64,000 bases of DNA, from contig CAJNOL010001417.1 in assembly GCA_905250125.1 (NCBI GenBank), positions 1 to 64,000 of the forward strand. The letters are read 5' to 3'. The translations under genes were made by a program, and so were the position numbers. Within the stretch, counting starts at the first letter, position 1; each line of letters begins with the position of its first letter. The DNA comes from Rotaria sordida. Its lineage: Eukaryota > Rotifera > Eurotatoria > Philodinida > Philodinidae. Shown in pieces: positions 24,509 to 35,500 of this stretch. The notes under the pieces are model-generated. The model saw only the letters and a program-made list of their open reading frames with translations, was not told the origin of the DNA and made no database searches.

Positions 24509-24778
24509 CCTATTTTCGAATTTTGATTAGAAACTTTATTCACATAAAAATCTCTATTAGATCAGATTGCATAAAAAATTTCAGAGTTTTTGAGAGTTTA
24601 GCCTTTCTGAGATATGGAACTTTCAACAAGTACATGCTATTTATACTATCTATGTATACTGCAAAGGTCTATATCTACGACAGAGACTTAGTTCAAAAAT
24701 TCTGAAATTTTTTATGCATTCTAATCTTATTGAAATGTTTATGTGACTAAGGTTTTAAGTCAAAATTTGAAAATATGG
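24509..24778. repeat. Imperfect inverted repeat
   Basis: The arms 24509-24585 and 24701-24778 share GCATAAAAAATTTCAGA and TCACATAAA blocks in inverted order, with point differences and small indels, around a loop of about 115 nt. No ends or target duplication are clear. Confidence 0.6.
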
Positions 24779-25069
24779 TCTTGTTGCAAATGTAACAGGC
24801 TATAAGTGCAAAGTCTCTTTCTACGATAAACCTAGTTGGTTGAAATCTACAAGATATACTAAGCCTTGGCTAAAAAGCGATACGACATCTGAAAATGTTT
24901 CCTTATAAGTCAATATAAAGTTTTAGACAAAACATTTGTTTGTATTTGTTAGTCTCAAATGCCGATTGCTATTTAGAGTTGACTAAAAGTTCTAAAAAAC
25001 ATTAAATAAAATCATTCTTTCTAACAATTTGTCAATTCTTTTTTTCTAAACTCGTTTAACTATCTTAGA

Positions 25070-25715
25070 AATCTCATGAACCAATGAGTTTTCATTTGTT
25101 TGATCAGTAGAATTATGCTTGATATAATCATTTATCCAAAAATCATACGGTGTAAGGTTTAGTAAAAACGATAGATGTGACATTATATTGATACCTTCTT
25201 GTATTAAATAATTGAATGACATCTGGATGAATAGAAGGCCGAACTTTTGTTATGAATTAATTTTATACTGTTTACATCTAATGAATAGTCTCTGATGATT
25301 CATCTTCATTCACTAAGCTTCCTTTAATTAACTTGCATCGAATCTATCTATGATTAACCTATGTCTAACCACCTGTAATAGTATTACATAATCATCATGA
25401 TCCATCACGAAGTTTATCTAAATTTTCCATCTTTAGACAACCATGTATAATTCGTTCTATTGTATCATGAGAGAGAAAAGTCTCAACTATAATATCATCA
25501 TAAATTAAATGTAGATCACCGTTAATAGCCTGTCGTACCAGTTGAATATTTATATCTATCAGCTCTATAAGTGGACGACTAGACCGAAGTCATCATTGAC
25601 ATTTTCTCTTCCTTCATGAAAAGGCGTCGATTATATCTTGCAACTGTTCTATACGACGCAGCGTTAGCTCCCAAATTAGTCTGAATTTTAATATAGTTTT
25701 GATTGTACTCGTTAT
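25070..25715 (-). mobile_element. Decayed mariner-family transposase
   Basis: Reading the minus strand with several frameshifts gives mariner-type motifs in the right order. From the 5' side these are a start MDNEYNQNYIKIQ, then FHEGRENVNDDFG, then SRPLIELI, then VRQAINGDLHLIYDDI and LSHDTIERIIHGCLKM, and finally a DFW motif in NLTPYDFWINDYIK near 25125-25160. The last is equivalent to the third catalytic Asp region (normally PYSPDLAPCDFW). Stops and frame changes make it inactive. Inverted ends were not identified. Confidence 0.75.
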
Positions 25716-26324
25716 CCATTGTTTAAAATTTTTTTTGTTGGACCTAGACTTTATCTAAAAAAATATTTGAACTAAACTATTAGATATTTTATTATAGACA
25801 AGACATTCGACTGTTTATTAATATAATAAACTCGTTAATGTTAATTGATTTATAAATTGACGGGAAGCAATTAATTTTAATTTCATTCTCGATTAAATTA
25901 ATTCATCCAAAGCTTTATTACAAAAGTATAATAGTGACATCTCTCCTACATCAAAAGTTTACAAATCCGATGAAAAGTTCTTATCACTTCATTGAGTTCT
26001 TTTATCTAATCTTTTAACAATAACAAGCATTTATTCTTAACGTAGTTGAATTATTTATTTGAAATCTATCTATTTATTTATTCTTATTCTATATATATAT
26101 TTATATCATAAGAAATTAGTAAGCATCGTCCTTATCATATTAAGGATCAGTGTTGCTTTTTACTTGTTTCATTCATTCATTCATTCATTCCTCGTGAGAT
26201 GTGTTCGTATACTTTAAATGATTCATCAATATGAATGTCCTAGAAGAGAAAATTTTTAAAAAAAGCATAGATATTTATTCTTGATATTATATAGTTTCTT
26301 AAGTCCTTTTTTGTTTTGTTCTAG
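25716..26324. other. Upstream region of the EHD gene
   Basis: AT-rich with a CATT tetranucleotide repeat near 26168-26190. The last bases before the EHD start are a pyrimidine tract ending TTCTAG directly before the ATG, which is a splice-acceptor signature. It could mark a 5'UTR intron or a spliced-leader trans-splice site (trans-splicing is known in rotifers). Confidence 0.5.
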
Positions 26325-29300
26325 ATGCCATTCTGGAAAAAGGATCCATCTAAAAAGGAATTGTACACAAATGTTACTGAAGGTTTACGACAAATCTATA
26401 AAACAAAATTATTACCACTTGAAGAAGCATATAGATTTCATGAATTTCATTCATCACAACTTGACGATAGTGATTTTGCAGCTAAACCAATGGTACTTCT
26501 TGTTGGACAATATTCAGTTGGTAAAACAACATTTATTCGTTATCTATTAAATGTAAATAAAATAAAATCTTTTCTTTGTATAAATTTTTGTTTTAATGAA
26601 TTTTAGGAAGATTTTCCTGGTATTCGTATTGGACCAGGTAACAAAAAAAATAAAAATAAGAAATATTTATTTCTTGTGAATATCAATTTATTTTAAATAG
26701 AACCAACAACTGATTCATTTATTGCAATAATGCATAATGAAAATCCTGGTGTTGTACCTGGTAATGCACTAGTTGTCGATCCAACAAAACCATTTCGACC
26801 ATTATCAAAATTTGGCAATGCTTTTCTAAATCGTTTTGTTTGTTCACAAATACGTAATGAAATTTTAGAAACAATTACATTTGTTGATACACCCGGTATA
26901 TTAGCTGGAGAAAAACAACGTGTTGATCGTGGTTATGAATTTAGTCAAGTTCTTGAATGGTTTGCTGATCGTTGTGATCGAATTTTACTTTTATTTGATG
27001 TATCATCATTAGATATATCAGATGAATTAAAACGAGCTATTGAAGTTTTAAGACGAAATGATGATAAAATACGTATTGTATTAAATAAAGCAGATTCAGT
27101 TGATCAACAAGCATTAATGCGTGTTTATGGAGCTTTAATGTGGTCATTAGGAAAAGTACTTAATACACCAGAAGTATGTCGTGTTTATGTAGGATCATTT
27201 TGGTCAAAAGCATTAACTTTTGATACAAATCGACGTTTATTTGAATTGGAAACAAAAGATTTATTTAATGATTTAGGTAATTGATTCATTGTTAGAAAGA
27301 ATATTTAATCTTTTTTTTTTGAAAAATTTCATTACACAAAAAATGAAATTAAAAATTACAATTCAGAGATTAAATCTAATTAATTAACTAGAAATTTAGT
27401 TGACTTGACTGACTTTACTAGTGAACATTCTTAAGACTATTGACATGCGATCAATGATAGTGAATAGTAAAAAAAAGTCTCTTTAGGTTTGGTTTTCCGG
27501 TCGTTGCATGTTGAATGATGGATGTTTTACTCGATTTTTTACCCTATATACACAGATTAGTAATGAGATTAAACGATCGAAATAGGCCTTATACTCACTA
27601 GAAACACTTCCAAGTTTGAGTCAGAATAAACATATCCGTGCTAGGATATTTTAAATTTCAGAGAAACACCTGTTTTAGGCTGAATTTCGAAAGAAGACTG
27701 TTTTGTATGACAAACTGATATTTCATTTTGGATACGTTTGAATTCTATGTTCATCGGACAAAATGCGAAGACTAGAAAACTAAATTAAAACAGACTTTTT
27801 CTTTTACATACTCATCATGGTGATAATCTCAAATAGTCGACAATGTTCTCACGTTAGTTAGAATTATTTTTTATTTTTAACTATAATAAAAATTATTAAC
27901 AAATACAAATACTAATGATGAGTGGTTGAACATAACTGAATAATCATTTCATTATTTGGAAACATCACTATTCTGCAATCTCCTATTTTAAGTAAACAGA
28001 ATTGTGAATAAATATTCAAATGTAATAACAATGATGTAAAAATATTATATGAACTTGATTCTTCTCGCAAAGTTTCTATTTCTCAAAAACAGATCAATCA
28101 ATTGAAGTAGTTCTATTACATTCAAGATAAAGTAATACTTAAAAAAAATATATATACTTCACTCAGTTAAATATTACATGTCCTTGTCTTCAGTTATTGA
28201 TAACAAATTACTTTGTTCAAATAAACTATACAGTGTGATAGTCTATAAGTTTATTTTCTTCGATTCAATTTCGATAACTAAGCAAATACTATTCGAATCT
28301 CAATTTGAAAAGAATTTAAATAAAAATTTTATTTATCATTTTTCAGAATCTTTACCAAGAACAGCAACTCTTCGAAAATTGAATGATTTAATTAAACGTG
28401 CACGATTGGCTAGAGTAATAAAAATTATTATTTCAAAATATTAACTATATATATATGTATTAAATCATAGGTACATGCATTAATTATCAGTGAATTAAAA
28501 GAACAAATGCCAAGTGTATTTGGTAAAGATTCAAAACGTCGAGATTTACTCAATGTAAGATTCTTTTGTTTTGTTAAATATATATTAAGTCTAAATAAAT
28601 AAATCTTTAAGAATTTACATTTAATTTATGAAAAAATTGAACGTGAACAAAATATTCCAATGGGTGATTTTCCAAAATTAGATCGTATGCAAGAAATATT
28701 ACGTAATATGGTTCGTTTTGAAAAAACTGCTGTTTTCTTTTTCTGTTCTAATTTAATTCTTTTTTTTTTCCTTCTTTCTTTCTTTCATTTAGGATTTTAC
28801 AAAATTTCGACCACTTGATCGAAAAATACTTGAACGTGTAGATAGAATGTTATCTGATGATGTACCAAAATTAATGGGTATGATACCACAAGAAGAACAA
28901 GCTTATTTACAATTAAGTTCTCAATCATCGGGTGGACAAATGGCATCAGGAAATACAATATTTAGTGATCAAGACGAAACACCATTTGCAATTGGTGGTG
29001 TTGAAGGTATTAATGCTGGTATTGGTGAATGTGAATGGATTGTTGAACGATCAAGACATGAATATGATCAAACATTTCTTCAACTTTCACCACAAAATGG
29101 AAAAGTTACGGGTGCATCAGCTAAACAAGAAATGATTAGATCAAAACTTGTAAATTTTATATACAAAAAAAAAATATTTTTTTAATTTTTTAATTTTTCT
29201 AGCCAAATAATGTACTTGGTCGTATATGGAAATTAAGTGACATTGATAAAGATGGTATGCTTGATATTGATGAATGGGCTTTATCTCAACATCTTAGTAA

Positions 29301-29950
29301 GTATTAGATGATTGTATTCAATGTTACTGCATTTATCATAGATTTTATGTTAATCTTGTAAAATAATAGAAATGTCTATGTAGCATTTCTACTTAGAATT
29401 TTCCATGAGTACTAATTCTCATATAGTATTATTATGTATTGAAAGTAGGTCGTTCTTTTTTTTTTTATTCAAAACGAAAAGATTTTAGTAAATATCTTAC
29501 AAGTGTTTAATACTTGTAATGAAAAGAAAAGTTAATTGTTAAATCTAACGATGCATAAAAAGAAAGTGAATAGCAAACAATTCATCTCCTACGTTTCCTT
29601 TTTCTTTACAAGCATATGTCTGTCTCGAACAGAGTTAGAATGTCTAACTGTTCTTAACTATCATATATCATAAAAGAAAACCAGCACATAATATTTATGA
29701 ATCAATCATTGAATGAAACTAATTGCACTTTTTAATATTGAAATGAAATTTTTTTACATAAAATATTTAATTTTTTCTTTTAGTTAAACTTAAAGTAGAT
29801 GGTCATGAATTACCAAATGTATTGCCTGATCATCTTATACCACCAAGCAAACGTCATTTAACGAAAAACACTAATAATATGAGTCCATCGTATGGAAATA
29901 GTGGAGTGTATCCAACACTTGGCAACACTTCTTATAGTGGTTATAATTGA
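26325..29950 (+). CDS. EHD1: EHD-family ATPase (EH-domain protein), endocytic recycling
   Basis: Dynamin-like ATPase that tubulates recycling-endosome membranes. Exons: 26325-26552, 26607-26637, 26701-27276, 28347-28414, 28471-28554, 28612-28710, 28793-29149, 29203-29296, 29784-29950. They total 567 aa, all in phase (vertebrate EHDs are about 535-545). The nucleotide-binding site has P-loop GQYSVGKTT (61-69), DTPG and NKAD. The family signatures [34 protein letters not shown] and MPSVFGKD are present. The C-terminal EH domain carries the calcium-binding EF-hand [13 protein letters not shown] and ends [11 protein letters not shown] plus a short Tyr/Ser/Gly tail. Introns are short except the third (about 1.07 kb) and the eighth (about 0.49 kb). 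I cannot tell EHD1, 3 and 4 apart; an invertebrate probably has one ancestral gene, so the symbol is by family. Confidence 0.95.
27277..28346 (+). other. Large third intron of the EHD gene
   Basis: About 1.07 kb of AT-rich sequence with no coding motif or clear repeat. The exon frame is in phase across it (Gly codon split G|AA giving Glu). Confidence 0.6.
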
Positions 29951-32369
29951 TTTCTTTTCTTTTTTTTTGTTGAGCGAATGAATATAAACATAAATGATTT
30001 TTTAAATAAATAAACAAATCCATTCGATTCTAGTTTTTTTTTAATCATTTTTTTGTAATTCAAATTTCTTTTTGTTTTTTTTTTTACTTGTATCTATTTA
30101 TATTTGGTTGCAAGAATAAAATGAACACATATTCCAGTTATATACATAGACAGATGTTTGAGTAAATATACGAACAATAAAAAAAAAAAAAAAAAAGTAA
30201 AAATAAAACACATAGACGGATGACAACATTTATTCAATATATCTTTCATTTTTAATGTTATTATATTTCAAGTAACTAGTTAAATATGATATTTAAAGTT
30301 AGTTCCGGTAAAACTTTTGTTGATAAAAAAAAAAAAAAGAAAAAAACTTAGAGATAAAGATAACCAGCTGTAGACATATGCCTCTTTTATGTTCTCTGAG
30401 TTGGAAGAAGGAAAAAACAGAAACAGTGATAAGAATTATAACTCATATAAAATTTGACAACAAACATGACAGAACGACAAAATGAATGCTCGTACACCTG
30501 TTAGTGACAACGATCAATTATTAACAGAAATACGCAGACTACTCTATTTATCTAAACATTTGACAACACATAGATGGATTTCATTTGATCTCATTTCATT
30601 TCTCACTTTTTTCTCTTTATAAAACAAAGAAGACGCTTAGTCTCTCTCTCTCTCTCTCTTTCGCCTTTTCTTTTTTTTTTAACTACATTCATATTCTCAT
30701 TTTATGCACTAGGGAAAAAAGTTTTTCTCTCCTCGTCGTCGACATTCTATCATAGACTAACCATCCATCGCTCTCTTGTTTTAACTGTTGAGTACGTGTC
30801 ACTGTTGTGTAGATATTCTCTCACATTTTTTTAAAGACATCATAGAAAAATGAGAGAGAAAGAAAAAAAAAGTGAGAATAATAGACTAGATAGAATCAAT
30901 GTCAAATTCATTTATTTAAAAGAAACAAAATGAAGTAGATAAAACCAATTGAAATAAAATTGAGTAAGTTTATTTATTTATATTAGTTTAATATATTACT
31001 AAATTGTTTGAAGATTTGAATACATCTTGTCAATGTAAGTACCTATATGCAAGTAAAGATATAAGAAGAAAAGAAGAAGAAAAAAAAAACGCGTTCAGAA
31101 TGAAGATTAGACTCACACTAAGAAGAAGCCGTAAGAAAGAATGAGAAGAAAGAAGAGTGAAACGCTTGGTTCCCGTCATCGTTCACTAGAGCAAAGGGAA
31201 AAAAACGTCACATAAAAAAAGAAAGAAAAGAAAACGAAGACGAGTATTGATGATGAACTTTACACAGTACGATTATCGTGTTATACGACGGTTAGAAACA
31301 AACGAATAATAAGAAGAAAAAAAAAATCTTTTCTTTTCCCAACATAGTTTTTTTTTTCATAGTTGAACACTTTTTCATTTCAAGTAAGTGGAAAAAAAAA
31401 CATAAGTTAATTATATGAATGTGCGCATGTAAAAAAGGAAATGAAGATAAACGCGATTCAGCCGTGACAATACTGACTATTTCTTTTTTATTAGATTGTT
31501 CTACCGTCTATCCAACTACCATCAGTAATGATTAATGACGAGTTAGTTTAAAAAGATGAAAATTTGCATAAATTCTACTTTTTCTTTCTCTCGTTTTCTT
31601 TTCCACATATACACATATTTCACTCTCGGTAACAAGCTGCTGTGGAGTCTCAATCAGCATCATTAACGTCTTTTCTCATGGGAGTAATGATAAGAAAATA
31701 AACTTACTTTATACGATTTAAATGTAAGCCAATGGTTTTATTTTAGTTCTAATAAAATGACGTTCATTTGGAAGACCTTTGATTTAGTGTTCTGAATATA
31801 TAATAATTAACACTAAGTTCAATGTCTTCTACCTTTTACGTCTAATTATTCGACGATAATAAAATTTTTTTTTTTGGAATTTATTTATTATCAAAATTCT
31901 ATTAAATATCCTATTGAAGATATTTAATATAATAAAATAATCGACATCAATGATTTATTAAAGTTAATAAAAAAAGAAAAAGTAAAATTTTAGCTAAAAA
32001 ACAAAATATTTCATGATCAAGTATTTCCATTTCAAAATGATCTTGATGTTCAATGAGTCGATATATATATAATTTTAAATCAAATAAATACTTCATCAAT
32101 AACGACTCTCTCTCGTTTAAGTTCTTTTTTTTTTTTGTACAAAAATTTTAATCGGCACCGTTTTGTTCTCTTCTTTTTAGCGACAAAAAAAAAGGGGGGG
32201 ACAGAAATAACTTTCGATCTGTTCTGTCATTTTGATGTTATTGTTGCCATAGAAGAAGTTTTTTTTTTTTTTTTTTTATTATATCGATCACTTTTTTTCT
32301 TTTTTTACTTCATGTGTATATGCATGTCATAACAAAAATCATTCACATCTATATATTTCATTTTAAAAA
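29951..32369. other. Long intergenic region, polypurine-rich
   Basis: No gene is recognised. Several AATAAA sequences lie just after the EHD stop (about 30005 and 30115). There are A-runs (30180-30197, 30327-30350), a CT repeat (30641-30662) and a strongly purine-biased segment about 31055-31250. It may hold promoters of the flanking genes, but no specific site can be named. Confidence 0.5.
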
Positions 32370-34116
32370 ATGGATGATGATCTGACAGGTAAAGAATAAA
32401 ATATGAAATAAATCTATTATTGTACGAGTTATAGAATATCCTACACATCGAGTACGTTTACAACCATGTCAATTTTGTGAACGACAATTTAATGTTGAAT
32501 CATTGGTAAGAATATGAAATATTATTATTTATTCAAATGTTCAATAGTAGAAAGAAAATGATTGAATTTTCTATTTTTATCCTATAGAAATTTTACGATA
32601 GGATCATTGAAAATAAAATAATAATAATAATAATAAATGAAATATGAATTTTTGTTTTTTTGTTTTTATATATTTTTCGATCATAGAATAAACATCAAGC
32701 TATTTGTCGAAAAGTTGTAAAGAAAGAACGAAGAGTATTTGATGCAGGTAAACAACGAGCTACTAATTCTGATGTACCATATAAAGCAACTAAAAGAACA
32801 GCACAGGTAAAAAATTTTATTTTTATTTTACTATTGTCAACATCTATATTTTACACATTAGGTTTATAATGGTGAAGTTCGAGCTAATGATGATAGAGTA
32901 AGAATAAAGAAGTAATTGTTGATGTTTTATCTTGTTAAAAATTATAGTCAAAATATGGATCGAAACCAAATTGGAGAGAAAAACATAGACAATTAATTCA
33001 ATCTGTACGAGAAGCTCGTTCTGTGACTCGTGCTATGAAACAAGGAGGACCATTACCTGCTTTTCGACCAAGTGAAATTCCATCAGGTTAATTAATGTTA
33101 TTCTTTTTCTTTTCTCTATATTATATATATTATTTATTAAGACTATGTTAATTGTCCATATTGCCATCGTAATTTTAATCGACATGCTGCTCAACGACAT
33201 ATACCATTGTAATAAGAATAATTTTTATCTTCATAGAAACATACATATTTATTTAGTTGTCAGACGCAACGTGAACGAAAACAAGTGCAACCTTCTAAAC
33301 CTACTCAGCAATATGACAGGGTAGAGTTAATATTTATTAAATAAATAAATAAATATATTGGAAACGTTTTCCTATAGGGACGATCACTTTCACCACAAAA
33401 ACCACCTCAACATCGACAACAACAGTCATATAGTACAAGTGCATATTCAGATTCACATAATGTTTATAGTAATGGTTACAAACATAGCAATTCAGCTCCG
33501 ATGATTGTTCGACGAAATCCATATGAGTAGGCTTGTTAAACAAATGTTTTTTTTTATTTAAATTTTATTTTAATATTCTAGTCATCAACAACAACAACAA
33601 CAACCACCACCACCACGTAAAGCACCTGGTGGTGGTGGTTGGAGTTTACGAAAAATATTTGGTTTCGATTCTGGAGCAGAACCAATGCCTCGATCTAATT
33701 ATTATGCACCTGAAGTAAATTATTTTCCTATATTAAAAAGAAAAAAAAAAAAAAAAGAACATTTTTTATACAATAAGGATGAAGATTATTATCAACCATC
33801 GAATCGTCATAATATTCAACAACCGGTGCTTATGCGTACGGGACGTACAAATCAGAATACAAGTTTAAATGTACGTGCTCGTCAACGAAATGATGAAGTT
33901 AATTCATATGTACGCCGAGCATCACCGATTAAATTTGCTCCTTCTTCATATGGTGAAACAAGATATCAACATCCAAATAGTCAATATAATTCTATGAGAC
34001 CAACAGCTGTTGGACGACCTCCACTACCACCAACAGCTATTCGATGTGGTGAATGTGGTAATATATTTAATATTGCATCAGCAAGATATTGTGCTCATTG
34101 TGGTTCGAGACGTTAA
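32370..34116 (+). CDS. ZC2HC1A: ZC2HC1A-type zinc finger protein
   Basis: Animal protein of unknown biochemical role with two C2HC fingers. Exons: 32370-32388, 32435-32505, 32687-32806, 32862-32897, 32948-33086, 33142-33208, 33257-33320, 33378-33526, 33582-33714, 33778-34116. They total 378 aa, all in phase. Finger 1 is CQFCERQFNVESLNKHQAIC, followed by the family block RRVFDAGKQRA. A conserved helix (NWREKHRQLIQ, MKQGGPLP) leads to finger 2 (CPYCHRNFNRHAAQRH..FC). The middle is low-complexity, with Gln and Pro runs and a Gly run. The C-terminus has a zinc-ribbon-like CGECGNIFNIASARYCAHCG as in human ZC2HC1A. The segment 33715-33777 is 63 nt, in frame and A-rich; I treat it as an intron, but retention would give a 399-aa form. 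It is convergent with the next gene, 126 bp away. Confidence 0.88.
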
Positions 34117-34242
34117 ATATTGAAGAATATTTTTATGAAATAAATTTTATTTCGAAATAAAAATTTTATAAAGAATCATATTTAACTTTTACATATGAAT
34201 CTTTTCTTTGTTAACAAATGAAATAATTATTCAACAATTTTT

Positions 34243-35399
34243 CTAATCAAATGAAAATGGTAGTTCATTAAATAAATCTTGATCGACTTGAATTAATTTT
34301 TGTTCAATTATTTGTAATTCATTATTATCAATAATATTATTATCTTGAGAAATATTAAATAATTGAGAAATTTTTTCATATTCATCTTCATTTATTATTA
34401 TTACTTGTTGTACTATTTTTCTAAAAGCCATACAATATAAATTTTTTACTTTAATATATGATATTAAAGAAAAACCAATTGAATTAAGAGCTTGTCGCCA
34501 AGATTTTTGTCGATTTTCACGTAAAATTGAATCGGGTTCGACAATAAGTAATAAACCAAGACAAGTTAAAAGTTGATGAGCTATAAGACAAGCTGATAAA
34601 CGTTGACGACATGTTGGTAAATAATCGAGAACAAGTGAAAATATAATAGCATCAAATGAATGAATAGATATTAATGGTGGTTGTGGAAGACGTAAAAAAT
34701 CAATACGATGTACTGACTAAACTAATCTGAGAGTGAATTTTATAATTTCAAAAAACAAAAAAAAAACAATATTAAACTCACTTCATCAGCTGGTGCAATA
34801 TCAATTGCTATTGTTTCCAGATCGTTAAAACTAGAAAATGCATTGTAACAACTCCTGTATAAAATTTAAAAACAAAAAAAAATAGTTTAATAAATTGCGA
34901 AAATAAAAAATTTTAGCCTTAACCCAACATCAAGTACACGTGGTCTAGTAATTCTTTGTCTTAAGATAAGATAAAAATAATAAGAATAACATAATATTAA
35001 TATAATAATCCTACTGAATTCTTGTTTGACAACTTTCACAAATATCTGTATGAATCTGTTTTCGTTTATCTCGAGCACATTTTCTTTCAAGACCACTTAT
35101 TTCATTTCCATTAAAATAATCTTTAATAGTTTCATAACACCATGTCAAACGTGTTTGACCATGAGATTTTTCTGCCCAATGATGTTCAGCAAGTTGACGC
35201 ATTGATTTAGCATATTCATTTAATTTATCTATATTAGCTACATGAGTATTCCAGATTGTTTCAGCAGCTTCTGGTGCTAATAATAAAATAATAGATTCTC
35301 AAATTTAATATTATAATTCATACTTTGATTTACATCATGACGTAATTGTTGATGTACTTTTTTAATTGAATCAGCAAGATTCAATTGTTCGGAAGACAT
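34243..35399 (-). CDS. BMT2: SAMTOR / BMT2-like S-adenosylmethionine-binding protein
   Basis: In animals SAMTOR binds S-adenosylmethionine and regulates mTORC1 through GATOR1/KICSTOR; the yeast relative Bmt2 methylates 25S rRNA. Exons on the minus strand: 35324-35399, 35015-35276, 34924-34959, 34782-34854, 34243-34716. They total 306 aa with all phases matching. Motifs: MRQLAEHHWAEKSHGQTRLTWC (an AxxHW..WC block shared with SAMTOR), the SAM-binding loop RVLDVGSCYNAFSSF, the acidic strand ETIAIDIAPADE, DFLRLP, FDAIIFSLVLDYLPT and GLLLIVEPDS. The C-terminal strand is FSLISYIKVKNLYCMAFRK, then an Asn/Ile/Asp-rich tail. It has lost nothing obvious in the SAM pocket. The neighbouring beta-mannosidase lies 100 bp upstream on the same strand. 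Confidence 0.9.
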
Positions 35400-35500
35400 T
35401 TTTTTTTTAAGAATCAGATCTAATAATTAAACAAAAAGAAACTTATACTTCTATATTTTATTTATTGCTTTGAAAACAAGTGAAAAAAAAGAAAAAAAAA

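Larger units (their letters stand above)
23155..25069. other. Intergenic stretch with a telomere-like hairpin and an inverted repeat
   Basis: No gene is recognised. It contains the hairpin at 23661-23738 and an imperfect inverted repeat with arms at 24509-24585 and 24701-24778. Confidence 0.5.
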
